Positions 18,233 through 26,648 of a stretch of 64,000 bases of DNA are shown here, piece after piece (position 1 is the stretch's first letter; the number at the start of each line of letters is the position of its first letter). Both the position numbers and the translations under genes were made by a program. The notes beneath the pieces were generated by a model. The model saw nothing but the letters and a program-made list of their open reading frames with translations, was not told the origin of the DNA and did no database searches. Source of the DNA: Streptomyces sp. MUM 178J (lineage in GTDB: Bacteria > Actinomycetota > Actinomycetes > Streptomycetales > Streptomycetaceae); NCBI RefSeq assembly GCF_022414575.1, contig NZ_JADWYQ010000014.1:62001-126000 (forward strand), in the 5' to 3' direction.

Positions 18233-19234
18233 TCACACGGGCCTGAAGTGGTGGTAGAGGTGGTGGGGCACAAAGCCCATCTGGTCGTACAGCGCCAGCG
18301 CGCCCCCGTTGCCCTCCTCCACCTGGAGCCAGGCGGCCGACGCGCCCTCGTCGAGCGCCCGCTGTGCCAGTGCGGCCATCACGGCCGTCGCGAGGCCCTC
18401 ACGCCGCCGCGCCGGGTCGACCTCGACGGCCATAAAGCCCGCCCATCGGCCGTCGACCACGCACCGGCCGATGGCCGCGGGCGGGCCGGACGCGGCGGGC
18501 ACGGTCGCGAACCACACCGAGGGGCCGCTGCCGAGCACCCTCAGCACATGCGGGCCCGGCCGCCCCGCGCGCTGGTAGCGGGCCAGCCAGTCGTCGTCGA
18601 CGGCACGGGACACAAGGACGTCGTCCGCGAGGGGCTCCGCGGCGGCGTCCGCCAGCGGCGCGAGCGGCGCGATGCGCACCTCCGCGGTGACCTCGCGCTC
18701 CCAGCCGTGCGCTTCGAGTTCCGCGCACAGCCCCTCCTGGGCGCCCGCCGTCCCGGTCGCGGCCTGGACGTACGCGGGCAGCCCGCGCTCTGCGTACCAG
18801 CCGCGCACCCGCTGAAGGGCCTCGTCCAGCGGAACGCCGGGGTCGCCGAGCGGCAGCACGGAGTTGGCGCGCCGGGTGAACCCGGATGCCGCGCGCAGCT
18901 CCCACCCGCCCAGACGTTCGCTCTCCACCGGCTGCCAGGCGCGCGCCATCACCCATGAGAGTTCCTCGAAGTCCGCCGAGGGCCCGCGGCGCCGGGCCGG
19001 CGCCGCGGGCACCACCTTGGCCGCGACCAGGGACGATTCCGGGATGTGGACGCTGTCGCCGGTCCGCTGTGTGATCACCAGCACACCTTCGTTCCAGGAT
19101 GTGAGAACGCCGATCGTGTCGGTGAACCGCTCACCCTCCGCTTCCGATCCGGTCAAACGCCGGATTGATACCCGTTTGCCTACGTCGGAAGGTGTAATAC
19201 GGACCTCGAGGCGTCCGCCCGCAGTGAATTCCAC
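18233..19234 (-). CDS. GNAT family N-acetyltransferase with N-terminal SH3-like domain
   Basis: This 333-residue protein has an N-terminal ~85-residue beta-rich module (VGKRVSIRRL, GVLTSWNEGVLVITQRTG, VHIPESSLVAAKVVP) that looks SH3-like. A C-terminal GNAT fold follows, with the acetyl-CoA motif VEVDPARRREGLATAVM and the final VEEGNGGALALYDQMGF. It should acetylate an unknown amine substrate. The GTG at 19234 is preferred over one at 19270 because it starts the conserved module directly. It lies 14 bp upstream of the transglutaminase-like gene and diverges from ferredoxin. Confidence 0.82.
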   Translation of the reverse strand: MEFTAGGRLEVRITPSDVGKRVSIRRLTGSEAEGERFTDTIGVLTSWNEGVLVITQRTGDSVHIPESSLVAAKVVPAAPARRRGPSADFEELSWVMARAWQPVESERLGGWELRAASGFTRRANSVLPLGDPGVPLDEALQRVRGWYAERGLPAYVQAATGTAGAQEGLCAELEAHGWEREVTAEVRIAPLAPLADAAAEPLADDVLVSRAVDDDWLARYQRAGRPGPHVLRVLGSGPSVWFATVPAASGPPAAIGRCVVDGRWAGFMAVEVDPARRREGLATAVMAALAQRALDEGASAAWLQVEEGNGGALALYDQMGFVPHHLYHHFRPV

Positions 19235-19348
19235 AGCTCTCCGAGCCCCTCCTGTTCGGATCGTCCCCAAGAACGGAGATACTAGGGGCGGGCATCGACG
19301 ACGCCGCGCTCCCGCGCAAAGCCAGCCCTACCGAGGAGGAACGACAGC

Positions 19349-19669
19349 GTGACCTACGTCATCGCGCAGCCTTGTGTCGACGTCAAGGACAAGGCGTGCA
19401 TCGAGGAGTGCCCCGTCGACTGCATCTACGAGGGCTCCCGGTCCTTGTACATCCACCCGGACGAATGCGTCGACTGCGGGGCCTGTGAGCCGGTCTGCCC
19501 GGTAGAGGCGATCTTCTACGAGGACGACACCCCGGAGGAGTGGAAGGACTACTACAAGGCGAACGTCGAGTTCTTTGACGAGCTCGGCTCGCCCGGTGGC
19601 GCCTCCAAGCTCGGGCTGATCGAGCGCGACCACCCCTTCATCGCCGCCCTGCCGCCGCAGAACCAGTAG
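19349..19669 (+). CDS. fdxA: Ferredoxin, 3Fe-4S/4Fe-4S (7Fe) type
   Basis: This 106-residue ferredoxin of the FdxA/FdxC type has an N-terminal cluster motif with Cys at positions 9, 17, 21 and 25 (ACIEECPVDCIY), matching a 3Fe-4S site. The classical 4Fe-4S motif is CVDCGACEPVCPVEAI. The C-terminal acidic extension is typical of 7Fe actinobacterial ferredoxins. It is a cytoplasmic electron carrier; the partner is not shown by the sequence. GTG 19349 follows GAGGAGG. It lies directly upstream of dapC, the same order as fdxC-dapC in mycobacteria. Confidence 0.95.
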   Translation: MTYVIAQPCVDVKDKACIEECPVDCIYEGSRSLYIHPDECVDCGACEPVCPVEAIFYEDDTPEEWKDYYKANVEFFDELGSPGGASKLGLIERDHPFIAALPPQNQ

Positions 19670-19734
19670 CCGACGGCCCGCAAGCGCGCCCCCGGTCCCG
19701 TACGGTTCGTCGTCCGTACGGGACCGAAGCGTTT

Positions 19735-19780
19735 ATGTACGCGTACGCATCTGTGTACGCGTACGCATTCAGTACGCACG
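19735..19780 (+). repeat. TACGCGTACGCAT direct repeats upstream of dapC
   Basis: Two exact copies of TACGCGTACGCAT lie about 18 bases apart (19738-19750 and 19756-19768). A partial copy (AGTACGCACG) follows. Each unit contains the self-complementary core CGTACGCGTACG or part of it. The position, 30-60 bases before the dapC start, suggests a regulatory site, but it could be translated if the upstream ATG at 19735 is used. Confidence 0.55.
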
Positions 19781-19800
19781 AGTGCGAGAAAGTGACGACC

Positions 19801-20913
19801 GTGTCCGCAGCTTCCGCAGCTTCTTCAGTCTCCGCCCGTCTGCCCGTCTTCCCCTGGGACAAGCTCGAGCCGTACAAGGCGACGGCCGCGGCGCATCCCG
19901 ACGGCATCGTGGACCTCTCCGTGGGCACGCCCGTCGACCCCGTGCCCGAAGTGATCCAGAAGGCGCTCGTCGACGCTGCGGACTCCCCGGGCTATCCGAC
20001 CGTGTGGGGCACTTCCCGGCTGCGGGACGCCCTGGTGGGGTGGACGGAGCGCAGGCTCGGCGCCGTCGCGATGGAGCATGAGAACGTGCTGCCGGTGGTC
20101 GGCTCCAAGGAGCTGGTGGCCTGGCTGCCCACCCAACTCGGCTTGGGGCCCGGAGACCGCGTCGGCTACCCCCGGCTGGCCTATCCGACGTACGAGGTGG
20201 GCGCGCGGCTGGCCCGGGCGGAGCCCGTCGTCTACGACGACCCGACCGAGCTGGACCCGGACGGTCTGAGGCTGCTCTGGCTGAACTCCCCGTCCAACCC
20301 CACCGGCCGGGTGCTGGCCGAGGACGAGCTGACCCGTGTCGTCGCCTGGGCACGCGAGCACGGCGTGCTGGTCTTCAGCGACGAGTGCTATCTGGAGCTC
20401 GGGTGGGAGGCCGACCCGGTCTCGGTGCTGCACCCGGACGTCTGCGGCGGCTCGTACGAGGGGATCGTCGCCGTCCACTCCCTCTCCAAGCGCTCGAACC
20501 TGGCCGGCTACCGCGCCGCGTTCCTCGCGGGCGACCGGGCAGTCCTCGGCGAGCTGCTGCAGATCCGCAAGCACGGCGGGATGATGACTCCCGCGCCGGT
20601 GCAGGCGGCCGCGGTCGCGGCGCTCGGCGACGACACGCATGTCGCGGAGCAGCGCGCCCGGTACGCGGCCCGGCGCGCGGCACTGCGCGGGGCGCTGGAG
20701 GCGCACGGCTTCCGCATCGAGCACAGCGAGGCCAGCCTCTATCTGTGGGCGACCCGTGACGAGCCCTGCTGGGACACGGTGGCGCGGCTGGCGGAGCGCG
20801 GGATCCTGGTCGCCCCCGGGGACTTCTACGGTCCGGCGGGGGAGCGCTTTGTGCGCGTCGCGTTCACGGCGACGGACGAGCGCGTCGAGGCGGCGGTCAA
20901 ACGGCTGGCGTGA
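19801..20913 (+). CDS. dapC: Succinyldiaminopimelate transaminase
   Basis: This protein has about 370 residues and is a fold-type I PLP aminotransferase of the DapC branch. It would convert succinyl-amino-ketopimelate to succinyl-diaminopimelate in lysine and cell-wall DAP synthesis. The body starts LPVFPWDKLEPYKATAAAHP. The PLP-binding Lys is in SLSKRSNLAGYR, with LNSPSNPTGRVL and SDECYLELGWE upstream. The GTG at 19801 is preferred; starts at 19791 or 19735 would add a tail encoded by repeats. fdxA precedes it and dapE is 2.2 kb downstream. Confidence 0.9.
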   Translation: MSAASAASSVSARLPVFPWDKLEPYKATAAAHPDGIVDLSVGTPVDPVPEVIQKALVDAADSPGYPTVWGTSRLRDALVGWTERRLGAVAMEHENVLPVVGSKELVAWLPTQLGLGPGDRVGYPRLAYPTYEVGARLARAEPVVYDDPTELDPDGLRLLWLNSPSNPTGRVLAEDELTRVVAWAREHGVLVFSDECYLELGWEADPVSVLHPDVCGGSYEGIVAVHSLSKRSNLAGYRAAFLAGDRAVLGELLQIRKHGGMMTPAPVQAAAVAALGDDTHVAEQRARYAARRAALRGALEAHGFRIEHSEASLYLWATRDEPCWDTVARLAERGILVAPGDFYGPAGERFVRVAFTATDERVEAAVKRLA

Positions 20914-21032
20914 CCAAGAGCCGGCGTGGCCAAGAGCGCCGGTGTGACCAAGAGTCGGCGTGGCTAAGAGCCGGCGTGACCAAGAGCCGGTGTGACCAGG
21001 AGAGGCCGGTGTGCAAACAGGGGCCGGTGTGA
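20910..21032. repeat. Degenerate 16-19-bp tandem repeat beginning at the dapC stop codon
   Basis: About seven units of the form GTGACCAAGAGCCGG follow one another, starting exactly at the dapC stop (tga 20911-20913). Variants include GTGGCCAAGAGCGCCGG, GTGGCTAAGAGCCGG and GTGACCAGGAGAGGCCGG. The spacing varies between 16 and 19 bp, so it is not a clean coding repeat. It ends just before the dapC terminator. Confidence 0.75.
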
Positions 21033-21072
21033 CCTGCAGCCGACCGCTGTAACGACGAGATACGCGGAGATA

Positions 21073-21113
21073 CGCGGAGGGCCCCGGGGATGGTGTTCCC
21101 GGGGCCCTCCGCG
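21073..21113. terminator. Strong bidirectional hairpin terminator
   Basis: A perfect 16-bp stem, CGCGGAGGGCCCCGGG (21073-21088) and CCCGGGGCCCTCCGCG (21098-21113), has a 9-nt loop. It lies between dapC and a convergent small secreted-protein gene. Confidence 0.85.
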
Positions 21114-21135
21114 TGGGTGCGGCCGAGGTGGGTGA

Positions 21136-21549
21136 TCAGCCGAGGGGCACGCCGGCGGGCAGGCCGCCGATCATGCCGCCGCCGGCTCCGTTGGACGCGG
21201 TTCCGGCGGTCTTGCCGACGGCGTCGCCGGTGGTGGCGGCGGCGTTGCCGGCGGCCTGCTGAGCGGCCGGCACAGTGGCGCCGCCCGCCTGCCCGACGAC
21301 CGAACCGGCGGCCGGGACCGCGTTCTGGAGCGCGTCGCCGCCCACCTCGCTCACCAGGGCGGTGCTCTGCTGGGCACCGCCGTCGAGGGTGCCGGCGGCG
21401 CTGCCCGCGTCGAGCGCGGTCAGACCGCCGGCCGGAAGCTGCGGGGCCTCCAGGGCGCTTGCGGAGCCGGCCGCACCGACCACGGGGGCTGCGCCGGCCG
21501 CGACCAGCAGCGCGGCACGGGCGATCCGACGGGTCAGGGGGAGGGACAT
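21136..21549 (-). CDS. Small secreted Ala/Gly-rich protein
   Basis: This 137-residue protein has a cleavable signal peptide (MSLPLTRRIARAALLVAAGA, cleavage probably after ASALEA near residues 29-33). The mature part is almost entirely Ala, Gly, Val, Thr and Pro. The ATG follows an AAGGAG site at ideal spacing, so the start is well supported. It has no known domain. Such low-complexity secreted proteins occur in streptomycetes, but the role is unknown. Confidence 0.7.
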   Translation of the reverse strand: MSLPLTRRIARAALLVAAGAAPVVGAAGSASALEAPQLPAGGLTALDAGSAAGTLDGGAQQSTALVSEVGGDALQNAVPAAGSVVGQAGGATVPAAQQAAGNAAATTGDAVGKTAGTASNGAGGGMIGGLPAGVPLG

Positions 21550-22035
21550 GATGCTCCTTGAAACGAGAGGACGTTTGGGGTGATGCCTGTCCTTGGTTCC
21601 GGTGCGGGCCCGCTTCGGTGGTCCGGCGGTCCGGGCGCCTCGGACGCTGTGACAACCGCTGGAAGGGGCGGGGAAGTTGCGGCGGACCACAGTAAAGAGT
21701 TGGTAATACGTCGCATTATCGGCTACGGATAAACACGGGCAAACATTCCATTGCACAATGGGCTGCAGAACCGTTACTTCCCTGGTGGTGCAAGGGAGTG
21801 GGGAGGTTGTCTCCACAACCGCGAACGGCTGCGCGGCGCATCGTCCGGAGGTGGCTGGAGTGCTTCGTCCGAGGGACTCGGCGGACGGTCGTGCGAGTTC
21901 GCTGCTTGATGCACGGAGAGGGGCGGCGGGCCGCTGGGAGCTGCGGGATCCGTGGGTGCGATCCCGCCGCTGCGATCTCCCTGCGATTTCCCCGCCTCCC
22001 TGCGATCTGTGCGACCGCCTGCGATCCGCGCGGTG
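21550..22035. other. Intergenic region with promoter area and TGCGATC repeats
   Basis: This 486-bp gap between two minus-strand genes has no supported gene. Its left part (about 21680-21780) is AT-richer than the rest and holds a likely promoter for the small secreted protein, with GATAAT read on the minus strand near 21720. The right part (21956-22029) has five copies of TGCGATC/T at irregular spacing. Confidence 0.5.
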
Positions 22036-23019
22036 TCAGGGCGCGGCGAGACGGATGCGGACCTCCGCCGCGGAGGAGGAGCCGGACGCCCCGGACGCCC
22101 CGGAGCCGCCGGCCTTCGGCTTCTCCCGGCGCCAGCCTTCGTCGGACGCGTCCGCACTCCACACCCGGCCGCCGTAGGAGACCCGGTCGATGCCGAGGTC
22201 GCCGGCGCGTGCCACCGCCCAGTGGGCCAGCTCCCAGCCGCGGTCCGCAGTCCCGACGCGCTCCGTCCCCGCCGTGGCCGGCACCGGCACGGACACCTCC
22301 GGCGAGGAGGGCGCCCCGGCGCGTCCCGCGCCGCCCTCCGGGGCGGGCAGCACCTTGCGGCCGAAAGCCCGGATCAGCTCCGACCGGAACCTCGCCGCAT
22401 CGGCCGTCTTCTCCTCCGCAACCGGCACTTCGCGGCTCTCGCAGGTCAGGGAGGCGGCGGAGCGGCCGGTCAGCGCCGCGGCCAGCAGTGCGGCGTCCGG
22501 CTCGTGCTTCGCGTACGCCTGAGGGAATCCGCTGCGCTGCACCCGCTGCGCGGCGACCGTCAACGGCAGCCGCGAGTACCCCGGAACCTTGTCCAGATGG
22601 TCGTAGAACTTCGCCGACGCGTACACCGGGTCCAGGATCTGCCGCGGTGTGCCCCAGCCCTGGGAGGGGCGCTGCTGGAAGAGCCCCAGCGAATCGCGGT
22701 CGCCGTGGTTGATGTTGCGCAGCGCCGACTCCTGCAGCGCGGTGGCCAGCGCGATGGTCACCGCGCGCTCCGGCATGCCGCGGGTGGTGCCGACCGCCGA
22801 GATCGTCGCGGCGTTCGACGCCTGCTCCGCGCTCAGCTCGTACGACGGCCCGTCGCCTTCGGGCGCGCGCACCGTGCAGCGCGGCGCCGCCCGGCCGCCG
22901 GCGACGTACTGCGCCACGACATAGCCGACCAGTGCCAGCAGCACGGCGAACGCGGCCCCGTGGCGCAGCAGACGGCCACGCCGGACCCCGGAGGCGGCGG
23001 AAGAGGCGGACTCGGACAC
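22036..23019 (-). CDS. Membrane-anchored lysozyme/transglycosylase-like protein
   Basis: This 327-residue protein has one membrane span near residues 18-40. Its extracellular domain resembles small transglycosylase-like folds: ALATALQESALRNINHGDRDSLGLFQQRPSQGWG, with a Glu in LQESALRN placed like the catalytic Glu, then DPVYASAKFYDHL. The C-terminal part is low-complexity. Related streptomycete proteins are sometimes labelled heavy metal transporter, which nothing in this sequence supports. A peptidoglycan-cleaving or -binding role is more plausible. Start GTG 23019; it diverges from dapE by 38 bp. Confidence 0.7.
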   Translation of the reverse strand: MSESASSAASGVRRGRLLRHGAAFAVLLALVGYVVAQYVAGGRAAPRCTVRAPEGDGPSYELSAEQASNAATISAVGTTRGMPERAVTIALATALQESALRNINHGDRDSLGLFQQRPSQGWGTPRQILDPVYASAKFYDHLDKVPGYSRLPLTVAAQRVQRSGFPQAYAKHEPDAALLAAALTGRSAASLTCESREVPVAEEKTADAARFRSELIRAFGRKVLPAPEGGAGRAGAPSSPEVSVPVPATAGTERVGTADRGWELAHWAVARAGDLGIDRVSYGGRVWSADASDEGWRREKPKAGGSGASGASGSSSAAEVRIRLAAP

Positions 23020-23057
23020 GCGCCCACCGTACTGGAGCCCGCGTTATGGTCGGACGT

Positions 23058-24230
23058 ATGCCCGACAGCAGCCCTGCCACCGGCCCCGTGACCAGCCCCG
23101 CGACCAGTCGTGTCAGCACGGCGCTCGCCGCTCCCGCAGGCACCGTGCCCGCGGACGCCGCGCCCGCGCTCGACCTCTCCCTCGACGGCCCGGCGCTCAC
23201 CGCCGCCCTCGTGGACTTCCCGTCCGTCAGCGGCGCGGAGAAGCCCCTCGCCGACGCGATCGAGAGCGCCCTGCGGACCCTCCCTCATCTGACCGTCGAC
23301 CGGCACGGCAACAATGTCGTCGCACGGACGCACCTGGGCCGCGCGGAGCGGGTCGTGCTCGCCGGGCACATCGACACCGTGCCCATCGCCGACAACGTCC
23401 CCTCGCGGCTCGACGGGAACGGCGTCCTGTGGGGCTGCGGCACCAGCGACATGAAGTCGGGCGTCGCCGTACAGCTGCGGATCGCCGCGACCGTCCCCGC
23501 CCCGAACCGCGATCTCACGTTCGTCTTCTACGACAACGAGGAGGTCGCCGCCCACCTCAACGGTCTTGGGCATGTGGCCGAGGCCCACCCCGACTGGCTG
23601 AAGGGCGACTTCGCCATTCTCCTCGAACCCTCCGACGCCCAGGTCGAGGGCGGCTGCCAGGGAACGCTCCGGGTCCATCTGCGGACGAGGGGGGAGCGGG
23701 CGCACTCGGCGCGCGGCTGGATGGGTTCCAACGCGATCCACGCCGCCGCGCCGGTCCTGGCCCGGCTGGCCGCGTACGAGCCCCGGCGGCCGGTGATCGA
23801 CGGGCTGGAGTACCGGGAAGGGCTCAACGCCGTGGGCATCGAGGCGGGAGTGGCCACCAACGTCATCCCCGACCAGTGCACCGTCGTCGTCAACTACCGC
23901 TATGCGCCGGACCGTTCCATGGCCGAGGCCGAGGCCCATGTGCGTGAGATCTTCGCCGACTGCGTCGACGAGATCGCAGTGGACGACCACACGGGCGGGG
24001 CGCTGCCGGGGCTGTCCCACCCGGCCGCCGCCGCGTTCATGGCGGCCGTCGGCGGGACCGCCCAGCCGAAGTTCGGGTGGACGGACGTCTCCCGCTTCAG
24101 CGCGCTCGGCGTGCCCGCGGTCAACTACGGTCCCGGTGACGCGCTGTTCGCCCACAAGCGCGACGAACATGTCGCGGTGAACAAGATCAGACACTGTGAG
24201 GAGCGACTGCGGGAGTGGCTCACCGCATGA
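23058..24230 (+). CDS. dapE: Succinyl-diaminopimelate desuccinylase
   Basis: This 390-residue M20-family metallohydrolase releases succinate from succinyl-DAP, the step after DapC. The zinc-binding motifs are AGHIDTVP and GCGTSDMKSG; the catalytic Glu is in YDNEEVAA. A dimerisation domain sits in the middle (residues ~190-310), and the last metal His is near the C-terminus (ALFAHKRDE). The first ~40 residues are a variable Ala/Ser/Thr-rich tail, so the start is uncertain; ATG 23058 or 23046 are both possible. Confidence 0.92.
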   Translation: MPDSSPATGPVTSPATSRVSTALAAPAGTVPADAAPALDLSLDGPALTAALVDFPSVSGAEKPLADAIESALRTLPHLTVDRHGNNVVARTHLGRAERVVLAGHIDTVPIADNVPSRLDGNGVLWGCGTSDMKSGVAVQLRIAATVPAPNRDLTFVFYDNEEVAAHLNGLGHVAEAHPDWLKGDFAILLEPSDAQVEGGCQGTLRVHLRTRGERAHSARGWMGSNAIHAAAPVLARLAAYEPRRPVIDGLEYREGLNAVGIEAGVATNVIPDQCTVVVNYRYAPDRSMAEAEAHVREIFADCVDEIAVDDHTGGALPGLSHPAAAAFMAAVGGTAQPKFGWTDVSRFSALGVPAVNYGPGDALFAHKRDEHVAVNKIRHCEERLREWLTA

Positions 24231-24333
24231 TCGCCGGGCTGGCGATCCCTGGTATTTCGCATGTCGTAACGTACTGCGACCTACCCTGAGCCCAGGCACG
24301 AAGCGCGTCGATGTTCGGCGGAGGGAGCAGGTC

Positions 24334-25083
24334 ATGAGCAACTCCGAGGGTTTGCGGGCTCTGGAGGAGCAGCGGCTGGGGCCGGTGCTGCGCCGCAGGG
24401 AACAGGTGCAGCCCGGTACCACGGACCAGCGACTGCTGGACACCGAGGGCGATTCCCAGTGGGTGCACACCGACCCCTGGCGGGTGCTGCGCATCCAGTC
24501 GGAGTTCGTGGAGGGCTTCGGCGCGCTAGCCGAACTTCCCAGTGCCATCAGCGTCTTCGGCTCCGCCAGGACCGGACCCGGCACCCCCGAGTACGAGTCG
24601 GGCATCGCCCTCGGCAAAGCGCTCGTCGAGGCGGGGTTCGCCGTCATCACGGGCGGCGGCCCTGGAGCGATGGAGGCGGCGAACCGGGGCGCTCGGGAAG
24701 CGCGGGGCATCTCGGTCGGCCTCGGCATCGAGCTCCCCTACGAGCAGGGGCTCAACCCGCATGTCGACATCGGGGTGAACTTCCGCTACTTCTTCGTCCG
24801 CAAGACCATGTTCGTGAAGTACGCACAGGGCTTTGTGGTGCTGCCCGGCGGCCTCGGCACCCTGGACGAACTCTTCGAGGCCCTCACCCTCGTCCAGACG
24901 CGCAAGGTCACCCGCTTCCCCATCGTCCTCTTCGGCACGGAGTACTGGGGCGGCCTGGTGGAGTGGCTGCGGAGCACGGTGGTGGGGCAGGGGAAGGCGT
25001 CGCAGAAGGATCTGCTGCTGTTCCACGTGACGGATGACGTGGAGGAGGCGGTGGGGCTGGTGACGAAGGAGACGGGCAGGTAG
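24334..25083 (+). CDS. LOG family protein (TIGR00730 Rossmann fold)
   Basis: This 249-residue protein has the LOG family motifs GGGPGAMEAANRGAREA and PGGLGTLDELFEALT. This is the PGGxGTxxE signature of cytokinin riboside 5'-monophosphate phosphoribohydrolases and related nucleotide N-glycosidases. An N-terminal ~70-residue extension is shared with the actinobacterial branch (Rv1205-like). It may release a nucleobase from a 5'-monophosphate nucleoside. The ATG at 24334 has GAGGGAGCAGG upstream. It sits between dapE and folP2, as in mycobacteria. Confidence 0.88.
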   Translation: MSNSEGLRALEEQRLGPVLRRREQVQPGTTDQRLLDTEGDSQWVHTDPWRVLRIQSEFVEGFGALAELPSAISVFGSARTGPGTPEYESGIALGKALVEAGFAVITGGGPGAMEAANRGAREARGISVGLGIELPYEQGLNPHVDIGVNFRYFFVRKTMFVKYAQGFVVLPGGLGTLDELFEALTLVQTRKVTRFPIVLFGTEYWGGLVEWLRSTVVGQGKASQKDLLLFHVTDDVEEAVGLVTKETGR

Positions 25084-25106
25084 ACCGCCGCGCGGGGCCG
25101 TTTCCC

Positions 25107-25208
25107 CTCCCCGCCCCCTCCCGAAACCGGGGCTCCGCCCCAGCCCCCGGTTTTCGAAGGCTCCGCCCCGGCCCCCCGCTCCTCAATCGCCCGAGAGGCT
25201 GGATTTCG
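25107..25208. repeat. Dispersed intergenic repeat, copy 3
   Basis: Between the convergent LOG and folP2 genes is CCCCTCCCGAAACCGGGGC, then GCTCCGCCCC twice and a GCTCCTCAATCGCC module. This matches parts of the repeats at 121-235 and 10608-10858. It contains several short inverted repeats and probably acts as the terminator region for both genes. Confidence 0.6.
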
Positions 25209-25253
25209 CGGGGGCAGGGGAGGGGCCGCCCGCCGCAGGTGTGGCGGCGCCCC

Positions 25254-26114
25254 TTATGCCAGGCCCCGTCTGGCCACCGCAGGGCCTCCGCGGCCCGCGA
25301 TCGCCGCGACCATGTCGAGGACCTGCTTGGTCTCCGCGACCTCGTGGACGCGGTACACCTGCGCCCCCAGCCACGCCGAGACCGCCGTCGTGGCGAGGGT
25401 GCCGATGAGGCGCTCCTTCACCGGGCGGTCGAGGGTCTCGCCGACGAAGTCCTTGTTGGACAGCGACACCAGGACCGGCCAGCCGGTCTCGGTGAGTTCG
25501 CCCAGACGGCGGGTGGCCTCCAGGCTGTGACGGGTGTTCTTGCCGAAGTCATGACCGGGGTCGATCATGATCCCGTCCCGGCGCACCCCCAGCTCGGCCG
25601 CCCGCTCGGCGAGCTGCAGCGTCACCCGCAGGATGTCGGCGACCACATCGTCGTACGCGACGCGGTGCGGCCGGGTCCGCGGCCGTGCGCCGCCCGCGTG
25701 GGTGCACACCAGCCCCGCGCCGTACCGCGCGGCGACCTCCGCCAGTCCGGGGTCCACCCCGCCCCACGCGTCGTTGAGCAGATCCGCGCCCGCCTCGCAG
25801 ACCGCCTCGCCGACGTCGTGCCGCCAGGTGTCCACGCTGATCACCACATCCGGATGGCGTCTGCGCACCTCGGCCACGAAGCCGACCGTGCGCCGCGCCT
25901 CCTCCTCGGCGGTCACCTCCTCCCCGGGACCGGCCTTCACCCCGCCGACGTCGATGATGGCCGCGCCCTCCGACACCGCCTGCTCGACGCGGGCGAGAGC
26001 CGGCTCGTCGCGGAAGGTCGCGCCCCGGTCGTAGAAGGAGTCCGGCGTCCGGTTCACAATGGCCATGATCACCGGCTCGTGCGCTTCGAATTCGCGCCGT
26101 CCCAGCCGCAGCAT
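25254..26114 (-). CDS. folP2: Dihydropteroate synthase homologue, FolP2 type
   Basis: This 286-residue TIM-barrel protein of the pterin-binding family has MAIVNRTPDSFYDRGATF where true DHPS enzymes usually have GILNVTPDSFSDGG, then IIDVGGVKAGPGE, ISVDTWR and MIDPGHDFGKNTRHSLEATR. The changes at the pterin and pABA loops match mycobacterial FolP2, which is reported to lack DHPS activity, so a folate role should not be assumed. It converges on the LOG gene and diverges from the DivIVA-like gene. Confidence 0.85.
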   Translation of the reverse strand: MLRLGRREFEAHEPVIMAIVNRTPDSFYDRGATFRDEPALARVEQAVSEGAAIIDVGGVKAGPGEEVTAEEEARRTVGFVAEVRRRHPDVVISVDTWRHDVGEAVCEAGADLLNDAWGGVDPGLAEVAARYGAGLVCTHAGGARPRTRPHRVAYDDVVADILRVTLQLAERAAELGVRRDGIMIDPGHDFGKNTRHSLEATRRLGELTETGWPVLVSLSNKDFVGETLDRPVKERLIGTLATTAVSAWLGAQVYRVHEVAETKQVLDMVAAIAGRGGPAVARRGLA

Positions 26115-26234
26115 CTCGCGGTTTCCTCCTCAGCTCGTCCGCCTGCGACCCTAACTCCGTGGCCGCGGCACTTCCGCCCCCCGGACCCGTGGCACGATCA
26201 GCACCGGACGTTTTCCGCCTGGGGAGGCTCGACC

Positions 26235-26648
26235 GTGTTCTTCTTTCTGCTGATCGCGATGGTCGTGGTCGTCGCCGCGGTCACGCTGGCCGTCGTCGGC
26301 GGCGGCGACAGCGCGGCGCTGCCCGAGGCGGCGCCCGAGCACCTCGTGGACCCGCTGCCCGCCGCCCGTCCGCTGGGCCGTGCGGACGTCGAGGCGCTGC
26401 GGCTGCCGGTGGCCGCCCGCGGCTACCGGATGACCGAGGTCGACGAGGTGCTGGGCCGGCTCGGAGCGGAGCTCGCCGAGCGGGACGCCCGGATCGCGGA
26501 GCTGGAGTCGGCGCTCGCCGGTGCGCAGGCGACGGCGCGGAGCGGCCCGGGCCTGTTCGACAAGCCCGACGGGCATGGGCCCGGTGACGGGTTCGCCGGG
26601 CCGACGGACGACCCGTTCCGGGGCCCCGGACAGGAGAACGGGCGATGA
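26235..26648 (+). CDS. DivIVA-domain membrane protein
   Basis: This 137-residue protein begins at GTG with an N-terminal membrane span (FFFLLIAMVVVVAAVTLAVV). A short linker follows, then a DivIVA-like segment (LRLPVAARGYRMTEVDEVLGRLGAELAERDARIAELES) ending in a brief coiled coil and a disordered Gly/Asp/Pro tail. It corresponds in position and type to Rv1209 of M. tuberculosis. It may localise to curved membrane or growth zones. It overlaps tag by 4 bases. Confidence 0.8.
   Translation: MFFFLLIAMVVVVAAVTLAVVGGGDSAALPEAAPEHLVDPLPAARPLGRADVEALRLPVAARGYRMTEVDEVLGRLGAELAERDARIAELESALAGAQATARSGPGLFDKPDGHGPGDGFAGPTDDPFRGPGQENGR

Noticed and set aside
20898..21655. Minus-strand reading frame through the dapC 3' repeats
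   Set aside because: It crosses a strong terminator and the well-supported small secreted protein gene in another frame, and it is extremely Arg-rich.
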